Shown: positions 23,460-30,618 of the stretch, in pieces
Position numbering within the stretch: the stretch's first letter is position 1
Layout: every line of letters begins with the position of its first letter
Virus record (IMG/VR): IMGVR_UViG_3300030101_002179
Location: 1-31,108 of that record
Length of the DNA: 31,108 bases
DNA from: a virus
Direction: 5' to 3' (one strand)
Notes under the pieces: model-generated
The model's input: only the letters and a program-made list of their open reading frames with translations
Told to the model about the DNA's origin: nothing
Database searches by the model: none
Position numbers and translations under genes: made by a program

Positions 23460-23626
23460 TAAATAAATGTGTAGAACAAATATTAGAAGTATCAGTAGAA
23501 CTTCCTGAGTATCAAAAAAAACAAATAATTAGTGTGCTTATTGCATCAATGCTAAATAAAAAAAGTTATGCAGATGCAAGGGATGCTTATTATAGAATAA
23601 TAAATAACTTAGATGATGAAATATGA
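23456..23626 (+). CDS. Unknown 56-residue helical protein
   Basis: Starts with ATGA overlap at 23456 and shares four bases with the HNH gene. The product is a small helical bundle by pattern (EQILEVSVELPEYQKKQIIS, then ADARDAYYRIINNLDDEI). No family recognised. Confidence 0.6.
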   Translation: MINKCVEQILEVSVELPEYQKKQIISVLIASMLNKKSYADARDAYYRIINNLDDEI

Positions 23627-24129
23627 GATATGTACCACCACCACCAAATGGATTTAAAAAAGCACGTTATCTTTTTACAAAAAGCCCTGACCTTAAAAAT
23701 AACTTTTTATATAATTTATTATCTGTAGCAACAAACAAAATTGGTGTGGTCTTAAAATATTCTTTTCAAAGGCAAGAATGGAAAGAAAGAAAAGTAAGAT
23801 ACAAAGACACAGAATACCCATTTGTTACATTACAGCAATCGCCATTTTTAAGAACAAATGATAAACTACTGACAAAAACTTTAAGAGTACATAAATTAGT
23901 TTATTTTACTTTTGCAGATGTTGATACTACTTTAGATTATACTAAATATCATATAAATCATATAGACCATAATAAAAAAAACCCTAAATATGAAAATTTA
24001 GAACTTGTTACAATAAGTGAAAACTATATTAAGTATCACATTTTTGCTAAAGGTGGTAATTATAATAGTATATCTACAACAATACCATCATATGACCCAA
24101 ATAAAAATCAGTATAAATTAGATTTATGA
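23623..24129 (+). CDS. HNH endonuclease
   Basis: A 168-residue protein with an HNH core at about 110-132: His110 and His113 in YHINHIDHNKKN, Asn121-Pro, and ENLELVTISEN, the hallmark of HNH_3/NUMOD-type nucleases. The N-terminal part (about 50-105) is a beta-rich DNA-recognition module of the NUMOD kind (YPFVTLQQS, KTLRVHKLVYFTF). It could be a free-standing homing endonuclease or a functional packaging-associated HNH; its place two genes upstream of the terminase permits the latter. Tight overlaps at both ends argue that it is integrated in the operon and not a recent arrival. Confidence 0.82.
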   Translation: MRYVPPPPNGFKKARYLFTKSPDLKNNFLYNLLSVATNKIGVVLKYSFQRQEWKERKVRYKDTEYPFVTLQQSPFLRTNDKLLTKTLRVHKLVYFTFADVDTTLDYTKYHINHIDHNKKNPKYENLELVTISENYIKYHIFAKGGNYNSISTTIPSYDPNKNQYKLDL

Positions 24130-24842
24130 TATTAGATATAAACAAAATAAAAGAAAACCCTGACAACCCAAGAACAATTACAGAAGATAAATTCAAAAAA
24201 CTTGTAAAAAGCCTTAAAGAATTACCTGATATGATAAATGTTAGACCAATAGTCATTGATGAAAATATGATTGTATTAGGTGGCAATATGAGACTAAGGG
24301 CAATGAAACAAGCAGGTATAAAAAAAGTACCTGTTCATCAGGTTAAAAACTGGTCAGATGAACAAAAGAAACAATTTATAATTAAAGATAATACAAGCTT
24401 TGGTGAATGGGACTGGGATATATTAGCCAACGAATGGGATTTAGATTTACTTGATGACTGGGGTTTAGATTTAAATAAAACTTTATTGGAAGAAAATCCT
24501 TATACCAAAAAAATAGAAGCACCTAAATATGAAGCAGGTGAAACTAAACCAAATTTAAAAGAGTGTTATAATATTGATAAATATAATGCTTTGGTAAAAA
24601 ATATAAATGACAGTAAACTGAATAAAAATCTTAAAGAATTTTTACTGCTTTCTGCAACTAGATTTATAACTTTAGACTTTAGTAAAATTGCAGATTTATA
24701 TCCGCATTTAAATAAAGACGAACAAAATTTATTTGAAGAACAAGCCCTTGTAATTATAGATTTTGAAAAAGCAATAGAAAGCGGTTATGTAAATTTAAAT
24801 AAAAAAATAACTCAACAATATTTAGATGAGCATCAAGAATAA
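24126..24842 (+). CDS. ParB-like domain fused to DNA-modification-associated domain
   Basis: A 238-residue protein. Residues 1-95 are a ParB/Srx-fold domain with NPDNPR (11-16) and GGNMRLRA (52-59), the nucleotide-binding box. Residues 95-118 (WDWDILANEWDLDLLDDWGL) match the segment that links ParB domains to methylases in mobile DNA, but no methylase follows. Instead residues about 130-235 (NPYTKKIEAPKYEAGE, ..., LSATRFITLDFSKIADLY, ALVIIDFEKAIESGYV) form a domain I have seen beside phage DNA-modification glycosyltransferases. The gene overlaps both neighbours. A role in handling or modifying phage DNA bases is inferred, with a plain regulatory ParB the alternative. Confidence 0.78.
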   Translation: MILDINKIKENPDNPRTITEDKFKKLVKSLKELPDMINVRPIVIDENMIVLGGNMRLRAMKQAGIKKVPVHQVKNWSDEQKKQFIIKDNTSFGEWDWDILANEWDLDLLDDWGLDLNKTLLEENPYTKKIEAPKYEAGETKPNLKECYNIDKYNALVKNINDSKLNKNLKEFLLLSATRFITLDFSKIADLYPHLNKDEQNLFEEQALVIIDFEKAIESGYVNLNKKITQQYLDEHQE

Positions 24843-25695
24843 TTTAGCTGTATTTATATTAACGTATGGAAGACCAGAAAAAATACATACATTAAACACC
24901 CTTAGAAAACAAAATTATACAGGTGATATATTTTTGGTTTGTAGTGAAGATGATAAAACGTTAAATAAGTATAAAGAAATAAAAAACGTACAGAAATTAG
25001 TTTTTAATAAAAAAGATTATAGTAATAAATTTGATATTGGTGATAATTTTAAAGATAACAGAGTTGTTGTATTTGCAAGAAATGCAATATATGATTTAGC
25101 CAAAAAAACTAAATATAAATATATTATTGTTTTAGATGACGACTATACTTCTTTTAGATACACAAGTGATGCTGATGGTAAATATTTAACTAAACAAAAA
25201 ATTATTAAAAATTTAAATGTTATGTTTTTAAATTTACTTTCTTATTATAAGTTAATAGAAAAAAATGTAGGTATAAAAACGTTATGTATAGCACAAGGCG
25301 GTGATTTTATCGGTGGTGAAATGAGCAGAGTGTTTCAAAAAAAAGTAACAAGAAAGGCGATGAACTTTTTTATGTTTAATGTAAATAACCCTTTAGAATT
25401 TTTAGGCAGAATAAATGAAGATGTCAACTCTTATGTAAAAAAAGGTAATATTGGTGAACTTTTATTAACTATTGCCGATATACGTTTAGAACAATTAGAC
25501 ACACAAAGCAACACAGGTGGCTTAACTGAATTTTATTTAGATTCAGGTACTTATGTTAAATCTTTTTATACTGTTTTATTTAGTCCAAGTTGTACTAATA
25601 TAACATTAATGGGCAATAAAAATAAAAGGTTACATCACCAAATAAAATGGAATAATGCAGTACCAAAAATATTAAACCAAAAATATAAAAAATGA
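24826..25695 (+). CDS. Glycosyltransferase, probable TET-associated (TAGT) type
   Basis: A 289-residue GT-A-like enzyme. The N-terminus NLAVFILTYGRPEKIHTL is typical of nucleotide-sugar-binding glycosyltransferases; Asp104-Asp105-Asp106 in IIVLDDDYTSF is the likely metal/sugar-binding DxD motif; FLGRINEDVNSYV and the C-terminal GTYVKSFYTVLFSPS with RLHHQIKW are conserved-looking blocks that match my recollection of the TET-associated glycosyltransferase family (Iyer and colleagues), which glycosylate modified pyrimidines in phage DNA. No TET/JBP oxygenase or hydroxymethyl-pyrimidine synthase is present here, so the acceptor base is unclear. It overlaps the ParB-like gene by 17 bases. Confidence 0.72.
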   Translation: MSIKNNLAVFILTYGRPEKIHTLNTLRKQNYTGDIFLVCSEDDKTLNKYKEIKNVQKLVFNKKDYSNKFDIGDNFKDNRVVVFARNAIYDLAKKTKYKYIIVLDDDYTSFRYTSDADGKYLTKQKIIKNLNVMFLNLLSYYKLIEKNVGIKTLCIAQGGDFIGGEMSRVFQKKVTRKAMNFFMFNVNNPLEFLGRINEDVNSYVKKGNIGELLLTIADIRLEQLDTQSNTGGLTEFYLDSGTYVKSFYTVLFSPSCTNITLMGNKNKRLHHQIKWNNAVPKILNQKYKK

Positions 25696-26048
25696 ACAAA
25701 AGTGAACACAATAAAAAAGCATTATTAGAAGCATTAGAAAAATCTTTAGGTGTAGTTACAACAGCTTGTAAACAAGCAGATATAGGCAGAACTACATTTT
25801 ATAAATACTATAATGATGATGTAGAATTTAGGCAAAGGGTAGATGAATTAGAAAACATCACTTTAGATTTTGCAGAAAGCCAACTACATCAGCAGATACA
25901 AAAAGGAAATACAGCAGCGACAATATTCTTGTTAAAAACAAAAGGTAAAAAAAGGGGTTATGTTGAAAGACAAGAAATAACAGGTGCAGATGGTTTACCA
26001 AATAATGTCATTGTAGAGATTATTGAAAAAAATGAAAATAAAGACTAA
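25692..26048 (+). CDS. terS: Terminase small subunit
   Basis: A 118-residue protein with an N-terminal helix-turn-helix (VVTTACKQADIGRTTFYKYY, about 18-37) as in small terminases, a helical middle (LDFAESQLHQQIQKGNTAATIFLLKTK) and a short C-terminus with EITGADGLP, typical of this group. It recognises phage DNA and stimulates the large subunit. It overlaps the glycosyltransferase stop by four bases (ATGA) and the large-subunit gene by 17 bases. Confidence 0.88.
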   Translation: MNKSEHNKKALLEALEKSLGVVTTACKQADIGRTTFYKYYNDDVEFRQRVDELENITLDFAESQLHQQIQKGNTAATIFLLKTKGKKRGYVERQEITGADGLPNNVIVEIIEKNENKD

Positions 26049-27183
26049 TGTAGTTTTTAAACACCTTTTAAAAAGCCAAAAAAAAATTATAGTTGAGCAA
26101 GGCGGTACACGTTCTGGAAAAACGTATAATATATTATTATGGATAATATTTAGTTATTGCACACAAAACACAGGTAAAATAATTACAATTTGTCGCAAAA
26201 GTTTTCCCAGTTTAAGAGCAACTGTAATGCGTGATTTTTTTGATATACTTAAAACACATAAAATGTATAATGAAATAAATCACAATAAATCATCAAGCGA
26301 ATATAATTTATACAACAATCTTGTAGAATTTATAAGTTTAGATGAGCCACAAAAAGTAAGGGGTAGAAAAAGAGATGTATTATTTATCAATGAAGCTAAT
26401 GAACTTTATTTTGAGGACTGGCAACAATTGTTATTTAGAACTAATGAAAAAATAATAATAGATTATAACCCATCTGATGAATACAGTTGGATATATGACA
26501 AAGTTATAACTAGAGATGATGCTGATTTTTATATTACAACTTACAAAGACAATACATTTTTAGAACAAGCCCTTATAAAAGAAATAGAAAGGCTAAAAGA
26601 AACTGACCCACAATATTGGCAGATATATGGGCTAGGGCAAAAAGGTATAAGTAAATCAACTATATTTAGCTATCGAGAAAGCAACATACCTGAAGATGCT
26701 GAGTTTTTATCTATGGGTGTAGACTATGGATATACCAATGACCCAACTGCACATATTTCAGTATATAAAAAAGGACATAACTTATATGTAGAAGAACACC
26801 TTTACAAAACTATGATGACTGCTGAGGACATACATTCACATTTTAAAATACTTAATGTGGGTGATAAAATAATATATAGTGATAGTAGTGAACCAAGACT
26901 TAATGACTATCTAAGAAGAACAGGTTGGAATATTAGACCAACTGTAAAAGGCAGGGATAGTATTATTGCAGGTATAGATTTACTTAAAAGGTATAAATTA
27001 TATGTAACACCTAATAGCAAAAACCTAATACAAGAATTTAGAAACTATAAATGGAGTGAAGATAAAACAGGTAAACTTACTAACATACCTATAGACAAAC
27101 ATAACCATTTGTTAGATTCCCTTAGATACGCTACCTTTAATATACTAAGCAAACCAAATTTTGGAAAATATGCTATTCAATAA
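26032..27183 (+). CDS. terL: Terminase large subunit (Terminase_3 type)
   Basis: A 383-residue packaging motor. Walker A GGTRSGKT is at 24-31; Walker B with the catalytic Glu is VLFINEAN (Glu121 is the acid); the ATPase coupling segment IIIDYNPSDEYSW follows near 145. The C-terminal nuclease domain shows MGVDYGYTNDPT (first Asp), IIYSDSSEPRLNDY (second acid pair) and DKHNHLLDSLRY (third acid). ATG 26032 is preferred; a TTG nine bases earlier in frame is the alternative. All motor and nuclease motifs are intact. The next gene follows after the CGTTATAT box. Confidence 0.95.
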   Translation: MKIKTNVVFKHLLKSQKKIIVEQGGTRSGKTYNILLWIIFSYCTQNTGKIITICRKSFPSLRATVMRDFFDILKTHKMYNEINHNKSSSEYNLYNNLVEFISLDEPQKVRGRKRDVLFINEANELYFEDWQQLLFRTNEKIIIDYNPSDEYSWIYDKVITRDDADFYITTYKDNTFLEQALIKEIERLKETDPQYWQIYGLGQKGISKSTIFSYRESNIPEDAEFLSMGVDYGYTNDPTAHISVYKKGHNLYVEEHLYKTMMTAEDIHSHFKILNVGDKIIYSDSSEPRLNDYLRRTGWNIRPTVKGRDSIIAGIDLLKRYKLYVTPNSKNLIQEFRNYKWSEDKTGKLTNIPIDKHNHLLDSLRYATFNILSKPNFGKYAIQ

Positions 27184-27210
27184 ATACTAATAAAAATACG
27201 TTATATAATT
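27178..27210 (+). promoter_or_regulatory. Shared late-module box, copy D (CGTTATAT)
   Basis: CGTTATAT at 27199-27206, identical to copy C through TTATGAAG, and 12 bases from the C to the ATG at 27211. Here CAA (27178-27180) is 18 bases upstream instead of 16, so the upstream element is weaker or shifted. Confidence 0.45.
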
Positions 27211-27861
27211 ATGAAGATTGATATAGAAGTGCCACAAGGTTTAGAAGATGTTACATTACATCAGTATCAAAGGTTCTTAAAAGTACAGGATTCAACAGAA
27301 GATGAAAATGTACTAGCCACTAAAATGATAGAAATATTTTGTAATGTTTCACCTGAAATTGTAAAAGGTCTAAAAGTAAATGATGCTTATGCTATAGTTG
27401 AAATACTAAAAGCAATGATGACTGAAAAAACTGACCTGCAAAGAGTTATAAGAGTAAGGGGTATAAGGTATGGTTTTATACCTAACCTTGATGAAATGTC
27501 TTTTGGTGAATATGTAGACTTAGACACATACCTGCAAAGTTGGGATAATATGCACAAGGCGATGTCAGTGCTGTATAGACCTATAGAAACACAAGATAAA
27601 GACCTGTACAACATAAAAGAATATGAAGCCAAGATAGATGATAATTTATTACATATGCCAATGGATGCAGTAATGGGTTCTATACTTTTTTTTTATCATT
27701 TAGGAAACGACTTGTCACAAACTATGATAACTTATTTAACGGAGAAACAGGAACATCAGTTAGTGCAGTACATCAATTCGGAGTTAGATGGGGATGGTAC
27801 TCCAGCATATATGGGTTATCTAAGGGGGATATTAGACAACTTGAAAATATCACTAAATTAA
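27211..27861 (+). CDS. Tail assembly chaperone, unshifted product
   Basis: A 216-residue helical protein beginning MKIDIEVPQGLEDVTLHQYQ. The family is common downstream of terminase in Bacteroidetes phages. Its position before the tail terminator, neck and tape measure genes, and the frameshift described separately, identify it as the lambda gpG-like tail assembly chaperone that is made in excess and keeps the tape measure soluble. Residues near 118-145 carry GEYVDLDTYLQSWDNMHKAM and LYRPI, the most recognisable part. The gene starts 12 bases after the shared late box. Confidence 0.78.
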   Translation: MKIDIEVPQGLEDVTLHQYQRFLKVQDSTEDENVLATKMIEIFCNVSPEIVKGLKVNDAYAIVEILKAMMTEKTDLQRVIRVRGIRYGFIPNLDEMSFGEYVDLDTYLQSWDNMHKAMSVLYRPIETQDKDLYNIKEYEAKIDDNLLHMPMDAVMGSILFFYHLGNDLSQTMITYLTEKQEHQLVQYINSELDGDGTPAYMGYLRGILDNLKISLN

Positions 27862-27950
27862 ATGTGCATAAATGTTTAAATTTTCTGATGTTTGAAAAAG
27901 AAAAAAATATATTAGAGATGAAAAATATAAAGAAAAAACAAAATGGCTAA
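27211..27950 (+). CDS. Tail assembly chaperone, -1 frameshift fusion product
   Basis: A frame open from 27645 to the stop at 27948-27950, one base back from the chaperone frame, has no start of its own in the T-run region. Shifting after the TTT codon at 27691-27693 joins 161 residues to 85 new ones, a 246-residue gpGT-like protein. The extension contains QFGVRWGWYSSIYGLSKGDI and QLENITKLNVHKCLNFLMF, a conserved-looking domain seen in frameshifted chaperones of related phages, with a basic tail overlapping the next gene by eight bases. The extension should recruit the tail-tube protein. The overlap region has more G and C than the surroundings, as expected when two frames are constrained. Confidence 0.83.
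27686..27694 (+). promoter_or_regulatory. Slippery T9 run for programmed -1 frameshift
   Basis: Nine T residues lie in codons CTT TTT TTT T.. of the chaperone gene, giving the heptamer T-TTT-TTT on which two Phe tRNAs can slip back by one base and still pair. The -1 frame is open from here for 85 codons. No clear stimulatory hairpin was identified. Confidence 0.78.
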
Positions 27951-28416
27951 CAAAGGTGCAAGGGGATTTTATTTAATAACAGAACAAATAGAATCACAAT
28001 TATTATTAGACCCAAATGTAAATACAGTAACTACAGGTGATATTACAGATGTAGATTTAAACAAGGCTACTATATACCCACTATCACATATAATAGTAAA
28101 CAGTGCAAACCTAGAAGAAAACCTTGTTAGATTTTCTATTAGTGTTATAAGTATGGATGTAGTAGATATATCTAAATCAGAAACTACAGACCAATTTAGG
28201 GGTAATAATAATGAACACGATGTACTCAATACACAATTAGCAGTACAAAATAAATTAGTACAAATATTAAGAAAGGGTACACTAAATAGAAACCTATACC
28301 AATTAGATGGTAACCCAACTTGTGAACCTTTTGTAGATAGATTTGAAAATGCTGTTAGTGGATGGGCTTTGACAATGGATATTTTAATACCAAATGACAT
28401 AGACATATGCAACTAA
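27943..28416 (+). CDS. Tail terminator-like protein
   Basis: A 157-residue alpha/beta protein beginning MANKGARGFYLITEQIESQL. It matches a family of Bacteroidetes phages (VNTVTTGDITDVDLNKATIY, LSHIIVNSA, FVDRFENAVSGWALTMDILI) that has the size and layout of tail terminator proteins, which cap the tube and join it to the neck. Its start lies inside the end of the frameshift extension, a layout that couples translation. The next gene overlaps by ten bases. Confidence 0.7.
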   Translation: MANKGARGFYLITEQIESQLLLDPNVNTVTTGDITDVDLNKATIYPLSHIIVNSANLEENLVRFSISVISMDVVDISKSETTDQFRGNNNEHDVLNTQLAVQNKLVQILRKGTLNRNLYQLDGNPTCEPFVDRFENAVSGWALTMDILIPNDIDICN

Positions 28417-28946
28417 AAAATGTACAAACTATACTAAACAGGTTTGCCAAAAATGTAATAAAGGCTAGTAGAAGTAATTTGACTAGGCAAAAAAAAGCAG
28501 GTGGTAATTTATATAAAAGCCTTTCTTATGTTGCAAAAGAAATGCCTAACTCAATCAGGGTAAAATGGTTTATAGCACCTTATGGTTCATTTGTAGACCA
28601 AGGTGTTAAGGGTGCAGGTAGTTCAATAAACAATAGAACTAGCCCTTTTCAATTTGGCACTGGTACAGGTAAAAGAGGTGGGCTTAGAGATGGTATATTA
28701 AAATGGATTCAAAGAAAAAGATTTCAATGGCTAGATGATGAAACAGGTAGGTTTATGAGTTACAAAAGTATGGCATTTATTATTGCAAGGTCAATTTATC
28801 AAAAAGGTATTAAGCCTAGTTTGTTTTTTACTAGACCTTTTGAAAAAGCATTTGCAAATATAGACAAAGAAATACAGGATGCCTATGCCTTAGACTTAGA
28901 AACATTTTTACCTAATAATTTAAAAGATAAAAATATATTTGAATGA
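28407..28946 (+). CDS. Neck protein (HK97 gp10-like)
   Basis: A 179-residue basic protein with RFAKNVIKASRSNLTRQKKA and the block RVKWFIAPYGSFVDQGVKGA, which matches the YGxFVDxGVxG motif of HK97-gp10-like tail-completion or neck proteins. A Gly/Lys/Arg-rich loop (GTGTGKRGGLRDGILKWI) follows and the C-terminus is helical (RPFEKAFANIDKEIQDAY). It likely joins the head connector to the tail. It overlaps the next gene by four bases. Confidence 0.72.
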   Translation: MQLKNVQTILNRFAKNVIKASRSNLTRQKKAGGNLYKSLSYVAKEMPNSIRVKWFIAPYGSFVDQGVKGAGSSINNRTSPFQFGTGTGKRGGLRDGILKWIQRKRFQWLDDETGRFMSYKSMAFIIARSIYQKGIKPSLFFTRPFEKAFANIDKEIQDAYALDLETFLPNNLKDKNIFE

Positions 28947-29548
28947 GTGATTTAATATTTGCTAGAAGCCCATTTACAATAAAGCATACATCAGTGGCAG
29001 ACCCACCACCACCAGTATATGAATGTTATGGAACTAACATATATGGTAGGTTTGCACGTTTTGAAAACTTTAGTGTTAATTCAGCAGGGGCTATACAAAC
29101 TGGCAATGTAATTGACAATGCAACTGGTGCAAGTTTAACTGTTACATCTGTAACATCAACAAGTGGTGCTACAAGTTTTCCAACAGTTACTACAGCTACA
29201 ACAGTAAGTTTAAGAGTTACATTTAATATACCTAGTGGATTTAGTGCTAGTTCACATACTTGTGAAATTGAGGTTACACAAGGGGCAGCGACACCTACTT
29301 GTATAAGACTTAAATTATTTAATTTTAGTGCTATACATACACAGTCAGATATGGTATTTAATTATACAGACTGTAGTAATGCTAGTCAGTCAGGTACTTT
29401 GTCAGGTGCAAACAGCACTACAACAATTGATGTAAAACACCCTTATTTATCAAACTTTGATTATCGTTATTCTGTAGGTGGTGTTTTAGCAGTAACGTAT
29501 CAAATAACAGATGCTTATATAGCAGCGAACAAAAAAGTAATAGGATAA
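28943..29548 (+). CDS. Tail structural protein with one Ig-like module
   Basis: A 201-residue Ser/Thr-rich beta protein. The N-terminus MSDLIFARSPFTIKHTS has the ARSPF tag also found in the next small frame. Residues about 28-118 form a module with opening Cys28, FENFSVNSAGAI, FPTVTTATTVSLRV and HTCEIEVTQGAA, the same layout as the five repeats of the protein at 5211. The C-terminal 80 residues are different (LKLFNFSAIHTQSDMVFNYT). A tail surface or baseplate-like role is inferred from context. Confidence 0.6.
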   Translation: MSDLIFARSPFTIKHTSVADPPPPVYECYGTNIYGRFARFENFSVNSAGAIQTGNVIDNATGASLTVTSVTSTSGATSFPTVTTATTVSLRVTFNIPSGFSASSHTCEIEVTQGAATPTCIRLKLFNFSAIHTQSDMVFNYTDCSNASQSGTLSGANSTTTIDVKHPYLSNFDYRYSVGGVLAVTYQITDAYIAANKKVIG

Positions 29549-29549
29549 T

Positions 29550-29606
29550 ATGAGTAATAGAATAAATGCAAGAAGTCCATTTTTTTTGCAATATACAGGA
29601 ACATAA
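29550..29606 (+). CDS. 18-residue frame with ARSPF tag (possible gene remnant)
   Basis: A tiny frame one base after the previous stop, MSNRINARSPFFLQYTGT. The first eleven residues look like the beginning of full-length tail proteins of related phages and like the start of the upstream gene (IFARSPF). The frame stops at 29604-29606, and joining it to the gene at 29620 would need a shift plus bypass of a stop at 29611. It may be a decayed N-terminus or a real minipeptide. Confidence 0.35.
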   Translation: MSNRINARSPFFLQYTGT

Positions 29607-29619
29607 AAAATAAAAAGAT

Positions 29620-30618
29620 ATGCCAACACTACATAAAGCGGCACTACAAATATATATTTATACAGGTACAGTTACCAGTACACCTAGTGCAACAAATTTA
29701 AGATACAGTTTAGAGAAAACTAAAATATCAACACAAGCAAATGTCTTATTTGAGATAGGTGAGTTGGTAAGAGATTATTTAACACACTCGTTTAATAATG
29801 ATTATGCAAGTGTGACTGCTTGGGTAACTTGTATAACTAAGCTGTATGAAACTGCAAGTAATGATAGTGAGTTTGCAACAGGGTCACCAGTAACACAAAG
29901 TTTTTTAGCACTTGATGGATATGGGTATTTTGAAGATGGTATTAACCCACAATTATCAGACAATGCACTATTTAGTAATAGCACTTTTTATTTACCTGAA
30001 AACACAGCAGGTAAGTTTCCTATATTAGCAGAAGGTGTAGGCAAAGTTATTATAGATAGCACTACAACAGAAATAACTGACAATGGTAATAGCAACCAAA
30101 AAATACAATATATTACAATACCTGCAAATAGTAGCACTATACAAATTTATGACACTAATGATTCAACATTAGATAAAACTGTTACTATTGTAAATGTATG
30201 TGAACCAAAACATACAGTTTTTAAAGTAACATTTGTAAACAAATATGGTGCATACCAAGATATATATTTTTATAAAAAGACTACAGAAAGAATGGCTGTT
30301 ACTGATGAGGTTTTTAAAACTAACACAATAGATAATTCTACTGTTACTTATGCAACCTATAAAGGACAAAAACAAAGGTACAATACTGAAGCAAAAACAA
30401 GTTTAGTTTTAAATACAGGATATGTAAATGAAGATTTTAATTTAGCTGTAGAAGAACTTTTAATTAGTGAACATATTTGGATAAGGTTTGAAAATAAAAC
30501 TTTACCAGTATTATGTAAAAGTATGGATATGACTTTTAAAACAAGTTTAAATGACAAACTTATAAATCACGAGATTAGATTTGAATTTGCCTTTGACAAA
30601 ATAAACAATGTAAGATAA
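29620..30618 (+). CDS. Tail protein upstream of the large wrap-around tail gene
   Basis: A 332-residue protein. The beginning MPTLHKAALQIYIYTGTVTS and NVLFEIGELVRDYLTHSF match N-terminal parts of tail proteins in Bacteroidetes phages, where they follow an ARSP-type start. The middle holds repeated beta segments (NQKIQYITIPANSSTIQIYD) and the C-terminus KSMDMTFKTSLNDKLINHEI, an ending known in distal-tail-like families. It probably belongs to the tail tip. The stop overlaps the next start by one base (TAATG). Confidence 0.65.
   Translation: MPTLHKAALQIYIYTGTVTSTPSATNLRYSLEKTKISTQANVLFEIGELVRDYLTHSFNNDYASVTAWVTCITKLYETASNDSEFATGSPVTQSFLALDGYGYFEDGINPQLSDNALFSNSTFYLPENTAGKFPILAEGVGKVIIDSTTTEITDNGNSNQKIQYITIPANSSTIQIYDTNDSTLDKTVTIVNVCEPKHTVFKVTFVNKYGAYQDIYFYKKTTERMAVTDEVFKTNTIDNSTVTYATYKGQKQRYNTEAKTSLVLNTGYVNEDFNLAVEELLISEHIWIRFENKTLPVLCKSMDMTFKTSLNDKLINHEIRFEFAFDKINNVR

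Noticed and set aside
27969-28412. 147-codon open frame on the minus strand
   Set aside because: It mirrors the tail terminator gene, whose sequence pattern is family-like; every other supported gene is on the plus strand.
28933-28940. TATATTTG just before the 28943 start
   Set aside because: A perfect -7 box word, but inside the end of the neck gene, without a -33 element and in an AT-rich genome where such words recur by chance, for example near 2350 and 13510.
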